Origin: Streptomyces cupreus
Lineage (GTDB): Bacteria > Actinomycetota > Actinomycetes > Streptomycetales > Streptomycetaceae
Assembly (NCBI RefSeq): GCF_014257025.1
Contig: NZ_JACMSF010000007.1
Span: forward strand, 183,106-247,105
DNA length: 64,000 bases
Direction: 5' to 3'
Below the pieces are notes generated by a model. The model searched no databases and was not told the origin of the DNA. It worked only from the letters and a program-made list of their open reading frames with translations. Numbering within the stretch: the stretch's first letter is position 1; every line of letters starts with the position of its first letter. Positions 15,601 to 25,689 of the stretch are shown piece after piece. The translations under genes and the position numbers were made by a program.

Positions 15601-17135
15601 GGGTTGTTCGCTCCCGTCTCGGGGCGCCGCCCGACGCTCAGGCGCGACGGCAGGCCGGTCAGATCGGCGCCGCGCGGGACGCCGAGGCGTTCGAGGGCCA
15701 CGGTCCCGGCCACGGCGACGGTCAGGTTGAGGAGCAGGGCGGCGAGCCCGGCGTAGATCTCCGGCCCGGATCCCAGCGGAACGATCGAGGAGAACCCCTC
15801 CCGTACGACCATGCAGGTCCCCGCCAGCATGCCCACGGCCCATCCGGCGAGCAGCGCCCGCGGATGCAGCCGCCCGGTGAACAGCCCCACCGCGACGGCC
15901 GGGAAGATCTGCAGGATCCAGACCCCGCCGAGCAGTTGGAGGTTGATGGCGTCCTGGTCGCGCAGCCCCAACACGAACGCCACCGCGCCCACCTTCGCGG
16001 TGAGCGACACGGCCTTGGCGATCCGCACCTGCCGCTTCGGCGTGGCCGTCGGATGGACGTACTCGACATACACATTGCGGACGAAACTGGTGGCGGCCGC
16101 GATCGACATCACCGCCGCCGGGACCAGCGCCCCCACGGTGATCGCCCCGAACACCAGCCCCGCCAGCGGGCCCGGCATCAGCCGGTCGACCAGCATCGGT
16201 ACGGCCGCCTCGGCGCCGCCCGCCGGGGCGCGCACGCCGGTCGCGAGCGCCGCGATACCGAGGAAGCCGAAGAGGGCGAGCAGCCCGGTCCAGGCGGGCA
16301 GCGCCACGGACACCTTGCGCAGCGTCTGCGGACCGTTGGCGGCGAAACCGGCGGTGAGCACATGCGGGTACATCAGCAGGGCGAGCGCGGAGCCGAAGGC
16401 GAGGGTGGCGTAGGCGGGCTGCTGCTCGGGGGTGAGGAGCAGCGCCGGGCCGCCGAGGCGCTCGGCCGCACCGTCGAAGACGGCGCCAGGGCCGCCGAGC
16501 CGGTCGAGGACCAGCCAGGTCACCGCGGTCAGCGAGACGAAGACGGCCACGGCCTTGAGCGCGGAGATGACGGTGGGTGCGCGCAGCCCGTGCCGGTAGG
16601 TGGCCACGGCCAGCCCCGCGAACAGCGCCACCATCAGCAGGTCCCCGGCCGCACCTCGCGGATACACGCCACCGGCCGCCAGCACCGCCCTTATGCCGAG
16701 CAGTTGCAGCGCGAGATACGGCATCGTCGCGAGGATCCCGGTCAGCGCGACCACCAGGGCGAGCGGCGCCGACCCGTACCGGCCGCGCACGAAGTCGGCC
16801 GCCGTGACATAGCCGTGCCGGCGGGCCACGGTCCACAGCCGGCTCAGCAGCACGAAGGCGATCGGGCAGACGATCACCGTGTACGGCACCGCGAAGAAGG
16901 CGGGCGCGCCGTTGCCGTACGCGAGGCCCGGTATGGCGGCGAAGGTGTACGCGGTGAAGATCGTGCCGCCCAGCAGCAGCCACGTCCACACCGGGCCGAG
17001 ACTGCGGTCGGCCAGCGCCCAGCCCTCCAGGGACGGGAGCTTCTCACTTGGGTGCAGGCGCCGAGCGGTGACGGCGAGCAGCGACGCTCCGCCGATCACG
17101 GCGAGAAACGTCGCGGTCATGGCGCCATCGGCCAT
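15597..17135 (-). CDS. Sodium:solute symporter family (SSS) permease
   Basis: 512 aa, about 13 hydrophobic segments. SSS hallmarks: LADRSLGPVWTWLLLGGTIF, AYTFAAIPGLAYGNGAPAFF early, LTGILATMPYLALQLLGI, and ITVGALVPAAVMSIAAATSF. This subgroup is annotated as monocarboxylate permeases (MctP-like) and often pairs with a DUF3311 protein, here encoded divergently at 17304. RBS AAGGACGG precedes the ATG. First gene of the symporter/sigma/membrane-protein operon. Confidence 0.88.
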   Translation of the reverse strand: MADGAMTATFLAVIGGASLLAVTARRLHPSEKLPSLEGWALADRSLGPVWTWLLLGGTIFTAYTFAAIPGLAYGNGAPAFFAVPYTVIVCPIAFVLLSRLWTVARRHGYVTAADFVRGRYGSAPLALVVALTGILATMPYLALQLLGIRAVLAAGGVYPRGAAGDLLMVALFAGLAVATYRHGLRAPTVISALKAVAVFVSLTAVTWLVLDRLGGPGAVFDGAAERLGGPALLLTPEQQPAYATLAFGSALALLMYPHVLTAGFAANGPQTLRKVSVALPAWTGLLALFGFLGIAALATGVRAPAGGAEAAVPMLVDRLMPGPLAGLVFGAITVGALVPAAVMSIAAATSFVRNVYVEYVHPTATPKRQVRIAKAVSLTAKVGAVAFVLGLRDQDAINLQLLGGVWILQIFPAVAVGLFTGRLHPRALLAGWAVGMLAGTCMVVREGFSSIVPLGSGPEIYAGLAALLLNLTVAVAGTVALERLGVPRGADLTGLPSRLSVGRRPETGANNP

Positions 17136-17303
17136 GGGTCACCGTCCTTGGTGTGCCTGTGCCCTCGCGAGTGAGTTGCGCGAGCGGCCGGAACGGATGA
17201 CAGGGAACCGGCGGGAAATCTTCGGGAAATTCGCTGTCAACCGGATCCTGCGGGTGCGCAACTCTTGCACGAACCCACAGCGAGCGGGAGAGGAGCGCAG
17301 GTC

Positions 17304-17528
17304 ATGACACGGACCGGTCATCACCGGCTACGGCGCGTCGCGATCGCCGTACTGCTGCTCGCGCCCGCCGCAGGACTGCTGTGGGTCCCCTGGTACGCCG
17401 GCGCCGAGCCGCGGCTGGGCGGAACGCCGTTCTTCTACTGGTACCAGCTCGCCTGGGTGCCGGGGTGCGGCCTCTGCCTGCTCGCCGCGTACGCGCTGAC
17501 GGACCGACATCGGCATCGAGATCGCTGA
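17304..17528 (+). CDS. DUF3311 small membrane protein
   Basis: 74 aa after GAGAGGAG. Two hydrophobic segments: RVAIAVLLLAPAAGLLWVPW and FFYWYQLAWVPGCGLCLLAA, typical of DUF3311, which usually accompanies SSS symporters as an accessory subunit. Here it is divergent from the symporter (168-bp shared upstream region) and 46 bp ahead of cstA. Partnership with the symporter is inferred from the family pattern. Confidence 0.8.
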   Translation: MTRTGHHRLRRVAIAVLLLAPAAGLLWVPWYAGAEPRLGGTPFFYWYQLAWVPGCGLCLLAAYALTDRHRHRDR

Positions 17529-17574
17529 GTCGTACGTCCTCTTTCCTCACACCTGCTTCAGCTCAGGAGCCGCC

Positions 17575-19728
17575 ATGCCCGCATCAGCCATGCCCGAATC
17601 CGGCAGCAAGGCGCCGGAAAAATCACGAATGTCGCCTAAGTCGGTGGCGATATGGACCACCGTAGCCCTGGCCGGTGCCCTCGGCTGGGCCGTGCTGGCC
17701 CTGTCCCGGGGCGAGGAGATCTCGGCCGTCTGGCTGGTCGTGGCGGCCCTCGGCTCGTATGCGATCGCCTACCGCTTCTACTCCCGCTTCCTCGCCCGGC
17801 GCGTCCTCCAGGTCGACGACACCCGCGCCACTCCGGCCGAACGTCTTGAGGACGGCGTCGACTACCACCCGACCGACAAGCGGGTGCTGTTCGGCCACCA
17901 CTTCGCGGCCATCGCCGGTGCCGGCCCGCTGGTCGGCCCGGTCCTGGCCGCCCAGATGGGCTATCTCCCCGGCACGATCTGGATCGTCGCGGGCGTGATC
18001 TTCGCGGGAGCGGTGCAGGACATGATCGTCCTGTTCCTCTCCATGCGCCGGGACGGAAAGAGCCTCGGCCAGATGGCCCGGGACGAGATCGGCAAGGTGG
18101 GCGGGGCGGCCGCGCTGATCGGCGTCTTCGCGATCATGATCATCCTGCTCGCGGTCCTCGCGATGGTCGTCGTCAACGCCCTCGCGGAGTCCGCGTGGGG
18201 CACCTTCTCGGTCACCATGACCATCCCGATCGCCCTGTTCATGGGCTTCTACATGCGCTACCTGCGGCCCGGCCGGGTGGTGGAGACCAGCCTCATCGGC
18301 GTGGCCCTGCTGCTGCTCGCCATCCTCGGCGGCGGCTGGATCCAGGACTCCTCGCTCGCGGAGTACTTCGTCTGGAGCCCGGAGACCCTGGTCTTCTGCC
18401 TGGTGGGCTACGGCTTCGTCGCCTCAGTGCTCCCGGTGTGGATGCTGCTGGCCCCGCGCGACTACCTCTCCACCTTCATGAAGGTCGGCACCATCGCCCT
18501 GATGGCCGTCGGCGTGGTGATCGCCGCCCCGAACCTCAAGGCCGAGTCGGTGACCGACTTCGCCTCCACCGGCGCCGGACCGGTCTTCGCCGGATCCCTC
18601 TTCCCCTTCCTGTTCATCACCATCGCCTGCGGCGCGCTGTCCGGCTTCCACGCCCTGGTCTCCTCCGGCACCACGCCGAAGCTGATCCAGAAGGAGTCCC
18701 AGGTCCGCATGATCGGCTACGGCTCCATGCTCACGGAGTCCTTCGTCGCCGTCATGGCTCTGATCGCGGCCTGCGTCCTTGAACCGGGCCTGTTCTACGC
18801 CATGAACTCCCCGGCCGCGCTGCTCGGCCCGACCGTGGACACCGCCTCCGAGGCCGTGAAGAACCTCGGTTTCACCATCACCCCGGACCAGCTCACCGCG
18901 GCCGCCAAGGCGGTCGAGGAGGAGACGCTGGTCGGCCGCTCCGGCGGGGCGCCCACGCTGGCGGTCGGTATGTCGGAGATCTTCGCCGGGGTGTTCGGCG
19001 GAGCCGGGATGAAGGCGTTCTGGTACCACTTCGCGATCATGTTCGAGGCGCTGTTCATCCTCACCACGGTGGACGCCGGCACCCGGGTCGGCCGCTTCAT
19101 GCTCCAGGACATGCTCGGCAACGTCTGGAAGCCGATCGGCCGCGTCACCTGGAAGCCGGGCATCTGGATCACCAGCGCCCTGGTCGTCGGCGCCTGGGGC
19201 TACTTCCTCTACGCCGGTGTCACCGACCCCCTGGGCGGCATCAAGCAGCTCTTCCCGCTGTTCGGTATCGCCAACCAGTTGCTGGCCGCTGTGGCCCTGG
19301 CCGTCACCACCACCGTGCTGATCAAGTCCGGCAAGCTGCGCTGGGCCTGGGTCACCGGCATCCCCCTGGCCTGGGACGTGGCCGTCACGTTCACCGCGGG
19401 CTGGCAGAAGATCTTCTCGGACAACCCGGCGATCGGCTTCTTCGCCCTGCGCGACAAGTACGCGCAGGCCATCGAGGACGGTCAACTGCTGCCGGGCGCC
19501 ACGGACATGGACGACATGCACACCATCGTGCTCAACAACACGGTCGACGGCGTGATCATGGCGATCTTCCTGCTGCTGGTCCTCACGGTCCTGGTCAACT
19601 GCGCGGTGGTGTGCGTGCGAGCGGTACGCGCCGCGGGGCCGCTGCCGACGACGGAGGTGCCGTACATCGAGTCCCGCATCGACGTACCGGAGCAGCCCGC
19701 CGAGCCGCTGGTGGGGGCGCGCTCATGA
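17575..19728 (+). CDS. cstA: Carbon starvation protein CstA family transporter
   Basis: 717 aa with at least 15 membrane helices; AGGAG precedes the ATG. The family signature TDKRVLFGHHFAAIAGAGPL is present near residues 101-120, with IACGALSGFHALVSSGTTPK later. CstA homologs import pyruvate or peptides when carbon is scarce. The stop overlaps the start of a YbdD-type gene, the normal CstA partner. Near the C-terminus a periplasmic or cytoplasmic loop carries DMDDMHTIVLNNTVDG. Confidence 0.93.
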   Translation: MPASAMPESGSKAPEKSRMSPKSVAIWTTVALAGALGWAVLALSRGEEISAVWLVVAALGSYAIAYRFYSRFLARRVLQVDDTRATPAERLEDGVDYHPTDKRVLFGHHFAAIAGAGPLVGPVLAAQMGYLPGTIWIVAGVIFAGAVQDMIVLFLSMRRDGKSLGQMARDEIGKVGGAAALIGVFAIMIILLAVLAMVVVNALAESAWGTFSVTMTIPIALFMGFYMRYLRPGRVVETSLIGVALLLLAILGGGWIQDSSLAEYFVWSPETLVFCLVGYGFVASVLPVWMLLAPRDYLSTFMKVGTIALMAVGVVIAAPNLKAESVTDFASTGAGPVFAGSLFPFLFITIACGALSGFHALVSSGTTPKLIQKESQVRMIGYGSMLTESFVAVMALIAACVLEPGLFYAMNSPAALLGPTVDTASEAVKNLGFTITPDQLTAAAKAVEEETLVGRSGGAPTLAVGMSEIFAGVFGGAGMKAFWYHFAIMFEALFILTTVDAGTRVGRFMLQDMLGNVWKPIGRVTWKPGIWITSALVVGAWGYFLYAGVTDPLGGIKQLFPLFGIANQLLAAVALAVTTTVLIKSGKLRWAWVTGIPLAWDVAVTFTAGWQKIFSDNPAIGFFALRDKYAQAIEDGQLLPGATDMDDMHTIVLNNTVDGVIMAIFLLLVLTVLVNCAVVCVRAVRAAGPLPTTEVPYIESRIDVPEQPAEPLVGARS

Positions 19729-19916
19729 GGACCGTCAGGAAGGCGCTGAGCGCGGTGCGCTGGTACGCGCGCGAGCTGACCGGAGAGGCGGAGTACGACC
19801 GCTACTGCGAGAGCCACCGCCGGCACCACCCTTACGCTCCCGTGCCGACCAGGCGGGAGTACGAGGTGCTGCGCACCCGGCGCCGGGAGGAGCAGCCGGA
19901 GGGCCGCTGCTGCTGA
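19725..19916 (+). CDS. YbdD/YjiX family CstA-associated protein
   Basis: 63 aa with ATGA overlap to cstA. VRWYARELTGEAEYDRYCES and HPYAPVPTRREYEVLRTRRR match the YbdD/YjiX (DUF466) family, small soluble proteins needed for CstA/BtsT transport. It ends in two Cys residues. Coupling implies a fixed stoichiometry with CstA. Confidence 0.88.
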   Translation: MRTVRKALSAVRWYARELTGEAEYDRYCESHRRHHPYAPVPTRREYEVLRTRRREEQPEGRCC

Positions 19917-19960
19917 CACCGCACGGTGCTGTATCGACAGCGGCTCCGCCCCGTCGCGCG

Positions 19961-20752
19961 CTATACCGGGGCCGGAGCCGCCTCGGTCTCCTCCGATGCG
20001 GCCGCCTGCGCCTGGTCCCGGGCCTCCCGGCGGGCCAGGACGAACCAGCCGATCGGGACGCCCGCGGCGAACAGCCACCACTGGATGGCGTACGCGTAGT
20101 TCAGCGCGGCGTCCTCCTTGCCGGGCCTGCCGAGCTGCTGCGGGGTGTCGCCCTTCGGGGCCGGGCCGGTCTGCGCGAGGTAGCCGCCGAGCACCTGTGC
20201 GTCGAGGCGCCGCGCCTCCTGCTCGCTGTTGATCAGCATGATCTGGCGGTCGGGCAGGCCCTGGAGGTTCTTGATGCCGCTCGCCTCGGTCGTCTCGTCG
20301 GGCATCAGCCGGCCGGTGACGGTGAGCTCACCGCTGGGGGGCGCGGGGACCTTGGGGAACGCGGTCTGGCTGGCGCGGTCTGCGGGGATCCAGCCGCGGT
20401 TGACCAGCAGCACCTTGCCGTCGTTCAGCACGAACGGGGTGAGGACGTGGTAGCCGACCTCGTCGTCGGCGTTGGTACGGCGGCGGACGACGACCTCGTC
20501 GTCGGTGTCGAAGTGCCCCTTGGCGGTGACGGTGCGGTACCGCTCGTTCGTGGTGACGGTGTGCCCGGGGGCGGTGAGTCGCTCGACGGGTACCGGCTTC
20601 GCGGACAGCGAGTCGGAGACCAGCTGGTTACGGGCGGTGCGCTCGTCGTAGCGGTGCATCTGCCAGATGCCCAGCCTGATCATCGTGGGGATGAGCAGCA
20701 GGGCGACCAGCGTGAGGATCACCCACTGCCGGGACAACAGGAAGCGGTACAC
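19961..20752 (-). CDS. SURF1 family cytochrome oxidase assembly protein
   Basis: 263 aa from GTG (VYRFLLSRQW); a TTG five codons upstream is less likely. One N-terminal helix (VILTLVALLLIPTMIRLGIW, followed by QMHR), a large external domain with VLLVNRGWIPADR and GRLMPDETTEAS, and a C-terminal helix ending GWFVLARREA. SURF1 helps insert heme a into aa3-type oxidase. No oxidase subunit gene is nearby. Convergent with ybdD. Confidence 0.9.
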   Translation of the reverse strand: MYRFLLSRQWVILTLVALLLIPTMIRLGIWQMHRYDERTARNQLVSDSLSAKPVPVERLTAPGHTVTTNERYRTVTAKGHFDTDDEVVVRRRTNADDEVGYHVLTPFVLNDGKVLLVNRGWIPADRASQTAFPKVPAPPSGELTVTGRLMPDETTEASGIKNLQGLPDRQIMLINSEQEARRLDAQVLGGYLAQTGPAPKGDTPQQLGRPGKEDAALNYAYAIQWWLFAAGVPIGWFVLARREARDQAQAAASEETEAAPAPV

Positions 20753-20801
20753 CCCACGACCGTACAACTCGGTCGTGGGGTGTGTTCAGGCGGGTACCGG
20801 G

Positions 20802-21035
20802 TCACACCTTGTCGACGATTCCCACCTTTCCCTCCGCACGGGCGCAGTGGGCACCGCAGTACCAGTGGCCCTCGACCTCGACGCCCTGTCCGATGATCTG
20901 GACGCGGCAGTGCTCGCAGATGGGGGCCATGCGATGGATCGCACAGGCGAAGCAGTCGAAGACGTGCACAGCGCCCTGCGCGCGAATCTCGAAGCTCATC
21001 CCGTAGTCATTGCCGCAAACTTCGCATCTCGCCAT
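20802..21035 (-). CDS. Small zinc-ribbon/LIM-like protein
   Basis: 77 aa. Cys/His pattern: C4-x2-C7, H24, C28-x2-C31, H34, C40-x2-C43, H57, C60, H63, C64, which is enough for two or three zinc sites, resembling a LIM or treble-clef domain. No other domain. It lies between SURF1 and an exonuclease, all on the minus strand. No specific function recognised; zinc binding is inferred from residues. Confidence 0.75.
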   Translation of the reverse strand: MARCEVCGNDYGMSFEIRAQGAVHVFDCFACAIHRMAPICEHCRVQIIGQGVEVEGHWYCGAHCARAEGKVGIVDKV

Positions 21036-21114
21036 GCGCCACAGGGTGGGCCGTCGGGGAGGCGCGAGCGAGCGGGTGCCGGGCGAGTCGCACGGCAATC
21101 ACCCATCCGTACGG

Positions 21115-22101
21115 TCACTGCTCGGGCGCCGGCTCCACGTCCCCGAGCAGTTGCCCGAACGCCGCCTCGTCCACGACCGGGGTGCCGTACTGCCGTGCCT
21201 TGACCACTTTTGACGTGCCCGAATCCGGGTCGTTGGTGACGAGCAGGCTGGTCAGCCGGGAGATGCTGGTGGCGACATGCAGCCCGGCCCCGATCGCCCG
21301 GTCCTCCAGGAGGTCCCGCTCGATGGAGGTGTCGCCGGAGAAGGCGATCCGCATGCCCTGCTTCAGTCTTTTGCCCTCTTCGTACCGACCTGGGTTGGGG
21401 TAGGGGCAGGCGGGTCTTTTGCGGGCGGGCCGCCAACTGGTCGGCCGGTAGCCGCCGTAGCTTCCCTGCTGCCGAGGCACGGCCGCCCGGTCCGTCCACT
21501 CGGTCAGCGGCCGGCACTCGTGCAGCGGCAGCCGTACGCCGCCCTCGGCCGCGGCCTTCAGGCTCGGCCGGAACGCCTCCGCCAGCACGCGCGCGTCGTC
21601 CAGCGCGTGGTGCGCGCGCTGCTGGACGACGCCGAAGTGCGCGGCCAGCGACTCCAGCTTGTGGTTGGGCAGCGGCAGGCCCAGCTCCTTGGAGAGCGCG
21701 ATGGTGCACAGCCGCTGCCGCACCGGCGCCTCGCGCTCGGCGCGCGCGTACTCCCGGGCGATCATCTGCCAGTCGAAGACGGCGTTGTGCGCCACGAGCA
21801 CGCGGTCCGCCAGGCGCGCGGAGAACTCCTCCGCGATGTCCGGGAAGAGGGGCGCGCTCTCCAGCACGTCGCTCGTCAGACCGTGGATCCACACCGGGCC
21901 CGGGTCGCGCTCCGGATTGACCAGCGTGTACCAGTGGTCCTCGACCTCGCCGCGCGCGTCCAGCCGGTAGACGGCCGCCGAGATTATCCGGTCGTCCCGG
22001 GCCAGTCCGGTGGTCTCCACGTCAACGACCGCGTATCCCTTCGGATACGCGGCCGGCCACGCTGTGGGGGAGGACGCCGCGGGCGTACGGTCTTCGAGCA
22101 T
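21115..22101 (-). CDS. DEDDh exonuclease with C-terminal BRCT domain
   Basis: 328 aa. Exonuclease domain (about 20-190): YAVVDVETTGLA (first D/E), LVAHNAVFDW (second D) and HHALDDARV (H and third D), the DnaQ-like DEDDh set. A BRCT domain follows at about 240-318 (MRIAFSGDTSIERDLLEDRA; SRLTSLLVTNDPDSGTSK). Proteins of this design are putative proofreading or repair nucleases. ATG at 22101 chosen; a GTG lies two codons upstream. TATCCT 8 nt before the ATG suggests a nearly leaderless transcript. Confidence 0.88.
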   Translation of the reverse strand: MLEDRTPAASSPTAWPAAYPKGYAVVDVETTGLARDDRIISAAVYRLDARGEVEDHWYTLVNPERDPGPVWIHGLTSDVLESAPLFPDIAEEFSARLADRVLVAHNAVFDWQMIAREYARAEREAPVRQRLCTIALSKELGLPLPNHKLESLAAHFGVVQQRAHHALDDARVLAEAFRPSLKAAAEGGVRLPLHECRPLTEWTDRAAVPRQQGSYGGYRPTSWRPARKRPACPYPNPGRYEEGKRLKQGMRIAFSGDTSIERDLLEDRAIGAGLHVATSISRLTSLLVTNDPDSGTSKVVKARQYGTPVVDEAAFGQLLGDVEPAPEQ

Positions 22102-22260
22102 GGTCACTGAGGATACGGGCCGGGACTGACAGTCCCGTCCCCTGGCCCTGGCTCACCACTCCGTCAGGTGTCCTGTCGCGCCCGTCCGTTCGAGTGTCGG
22201 CCCGGGAGCGCGTCAAGTTCCTTCCGGCGCAGGGGCGTCCGCGGTGCGATCCTCCGGGAT

Positions 22261-22971
22261 ATGACGGAACCCGCCCATGACGAGGCCCACGGCGGCTCGC
22301 TCGGAGAACGGCTGAACTGGCTGCGAGCGGCGGTGCTGGGCGCGAACGACGGCATCGTGTCCACCGCGGGCCTCGTCGTCGGCGTCGCGGGCGCCACGGA
22401 CGACCGTGCGGCACTGCTGACGGCGGGTCTGGCCGGCCTGCTCGCCGGTTCGATGTCGATGGCGGCGGGCGAGTACGTCTCCGTCTCCACCCAGCGCGAC
22501 TCGGAGAAGGCCGCCCTGGCCGTGGAGAGACGGGAGTTGCGCGAACAGCCGGAGGCGGAACTGGAGGAACTGACCGAACTCCTCGAAGGCCGCGGCCTGT
22601 CCCGCGAGGTGGCCCGAGAGGCCGCGGAACAGCTCACCGCGCGGGACGCCCTCAAAGCGCACGCACGCGTGGAGCTCGGCATCGACCCCGAGCGGCTGAC
22701 CAACCCCTGGCACGCGGCCTGGGCCAGCTTCCTCGCCTTCACGGCGGGGGCGCTGCTGCCGTTGCTGGCGATCGTCCTGCCTCCGTCCACGGCCCGCGTC
22801 CCCGTCACGGTCGCCTCGGTCCTGGCAGCCCTGGCCCTCACGGGCTGGAGCAGCGCCCGCCTGGGCGCCGCGGCCCCCGGGCGGGCGGTACTGCGCAATG
22901 TGGGCGGCGGCGCGCTGGCGATGGGGGTCACGTATGCGGTGGGGTCGTTGCTGGGGGCGGCGGGCGTTTAG
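22261..22971 (+). CDS. VIT1/CCC1 family iron/manganese transporter
   Basis: 236 aa. LRAAVLGANDGIVSTAGLVV and AGLLAGSMSMAAGEYVSVST are the VIT1 signature helices; the middle (REQPEAELEELTELLEGRGL) is the acidic metal-binding loop; three more helices follow. Family members move Fe2+ or Mn2+ across membranes. Monocistronic by spacing. Confidence 0.9.
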   Translation: MTEPAHDEAHGGSLGERLNWLRAAVLGANDGIVSTAGLVVGVAGATDDRAALLTAGLAGLLAGSMSMAAGEYVSVSTQRDSEKAALAVERRELREQPEAELEELTELLEGRGLSREVAREAAEQLTARDALKAHARVELGIDPERLTNPWHAAWASFLAFTAGALLPLLAIVLPPSTARVPVTVASVLAALALTGWSSARLGAAAPGRAVLRNVGGGALAMGVTYAVGSLLGAAGV

Positions 22972-23077
22972 TGGGCTCCGGTTGGCGGAGATCGCCAACA
23001 AGTAAGCGCGTACCGCCGGTAATACTTGTGAGTAACAACGTCTAGCCCTGGTCGACCAGCGGTTCTACCGTGCCAGC

Positions 23078-23934
<857 letters not shown>

Positions 23935-23938
<4 letters not shown>

Positions 23939-24594
23939 GACCCCTTCTCCTGGCGGCCTTCGGGCTGACCGCCCTCGTCGACCTCGGCTCCCTCGCCGCC
24001 GGCTACGACCCCGGGCACCTCGTCGCCAAGCCGCTGCTGATGCCGCTGCTCGCCGGGTACGCGGCCCTGTCCGGGGCGCCCCGGCTGCTGGTCGCCGCCC
24101 TGCTGTTCGGCTGGGGCGGCGACGTCCTGCTGCTGTCCGACGCCGAGCCCGCCTTCCTCGCCGGCATGGGCTCCTTCGCGGCCGGGCACGTCTGCTACCT
24201 GGTGCTGTTCAGGGCACGCGGGACCCACCAGCCGTTCCTGCTCGCCGGGTACGGCGTCGCCCTGACCACCACCGTCGCCTCGCTCTGGCCCGACCTCCCG
24301 GCCGACCTGCGCGTCCCGGTCGCCGGCTACAGCCTGCTGCTCACCGCCATGGCGTACCGGGCGGGGAGCCGGTTCGGACTGGTCACCGGGCTCGGTGGCG
24401 GGCTCTTCATGCTCTCCGACACCCTCATCGCGACCGGCGTCGCCAACTGGCCCCAGCCGCCCCGGCCCGACCTGTGGATCATGCTCACCTATATTGCGGC
24501 GCAGACTCTGCTCGTCACTGGCACACTCAGAGCCCTCGAAGCGCGCCCCTGTCCTGCGGCGACGTACGGTGAGGTGCGCTCGACCACCCCCTGA
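23935..24594 (+). CDS. YhhN/TMEM86 family (lysoplasmalogenase-like) membrane protein
   Basis: 219 aa from GTG overlapping the hydroxylase stop; about 8 helices. KPLLMPLLAGYAAL, FGWGGDVLLLSD and SFAAGHVCYLVLF are the YhhN motifs, including the conserved Asp pair. Animal TMEM86B hydrolyses the vinyl-ether bond of lysoplasmalogen. Pairing with a di-iron lipid enzyme makes a lipid function plausible here. Confidence 0.88.
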
Positions 24595-24629
24595 GCGCAC
24601 CTCACGACACCGCAGGAGAAGACCTCGCC

Positions 24630-25673
24630 ATGCGCGCCACCACCATCCACGCCCCGTTCGACATGCGAGTGGCGGACGTACCCGACCCGGTTGTCCAGCT
24701 GCCCACCGACGCCGTGGTCCGGGTGCTGCGCGCCTGCATCTGCGGCAGCGACCTGTGGGCCTACCGGGGCGAGGCGGAGCGGCAGCCCGGGCAGCGGATC
24801 GGGCACGAGTTCCTCGGCATCGTCGAGGAGACCGGCTCCGAGGTGTCCGGCGTCCGTACCGGCGACCTGGTCGTCGCGCCCTTCATGTGGTCCGACGGTG
24901 TCTGCGACTACTGCCGGGAGGGCCTGACCACCTCCTGCGAGCACGGCGGCTTCTGGGGCTCCGTCGGCCACGACGGCGGCCAGGGCGAGGCCGTGCGTGT
25001 GCCCTTCGCCGACGGCACCCTGGTCCGGCTGCCCAAGGAGGCCGCCTCCGACGAGCGGCTGCTGACCGCCCTGCTGACCCTGTCCGACGTGATGGGCACC
25101 GGCCACCACGCCGCTCTCGCCGCGGGGGCCCGCCCAGGCGCCACGGTCGCCGTCGTCGGCGACGGAGCCGTCGGCCTGTGCGCGGTGCTTGCCGCCAAGC
25201 GGCTCGGCGCCGAGCGGATCGTCGCGCTCGGCCGCCACCGGGTCCGCACCGACATCGCCCGCCGCTTCGGCGCCACCGACGTCGTCGCCGAGCGCGGCGA
25301 GGCCGCCGTCGAGGCCGTCCGCGAACTCACCCGCGGCCAGGGCGCGCACGCCGTCGTCGAGGCGGTCGGCACCGAGCAATCCATGCGCACGGCCGTGAAC
25401 ATCGCCCGGGACGGCGGCGGCATCGGCTTCGTCGGCGTGCCGCACGGCAGCGGCACCGGGCTCGACCTGGGCGTCATGTTCGACCGGAACATCGCCCTGC
25501 GCGGTGGTGTCGCGCCGGTCCGCGCCTACATCCCCGAGCTGCTGCCCGACGTCCTGGACGGCCGTATCGACCCCTCGCCGGTCTTCGACATGACCGTCGG
25601 CCTTGAGGGCGTCCCCGAGGGCTACAAGGCGATGGACGAGCGCGTGGCGCTCAAGGTGATGGTCACGGTCTGA
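24630..25673 (+). CDS. Zinc-dependent alcohol dehydrogenase (MDR) family protein
   Basis: 347 aa, GGAGAAG ribosome site. Catalytic zinc ligands: Cys in CICGSDLW, His-Glu in RIGHEFLG. The structural-zinc loop (GVCDYCREGLTTSCEHGG) keeps three Cys, one fewer than the standard four. NAD(P) motif VAVVGDGAVGLCAV. Likely oxidises a small alcohol or aldehyde; substrate unknown. 35 bp after YhhN, possibly co-transcribed. Confidence 0.88.
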   Translation: MRATTIHAPFDMRVADVPDPVVQLPTDAVVRVLRACICGSDLWAYRGEAERQPGQRIGHEFLGIVEETGSEVSGVRTGDLVVAPFMWSDGVCDYCREGLTTSCEHGGFWGSVGHDGGQGEAVRVPFADGTLVRLPKEAASDERLLTALLTLSDVMGTGHHAALAAGARPGATVAVVGDGAVGLCAVLAAKRLGAERIVALGRHRVRTDIARRFGATDVVAERGEAAVEAVRELTRGQGAHAVVEAVGTEQSMRTAVNIARDGGGIGFVGVPHGSGTGLDLGVMFDRNIALRGGVAPVRAYIPELLPDVLDGRIDPSPVFDMTVGLEGVPEGYKAMDERVALKVMVTV

Positions 25674-25689
25674 CCCGCCATCTGACGGC

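Noticed and set aside
15037..16989. Apparent 650-residue protein ending in the sigma factor
   Set aside because: The first two thirds are the out-of-frame symporter gene; the sigma factor starts at the GTG in the GTGA overlap.
24880..24960. Three-Cys structural zinc loop of the ADH as evidence of a pseudogene
   Set aside because: Loss of one structural Cys is frequent in MDR enzymes and the catalytic site is intact.
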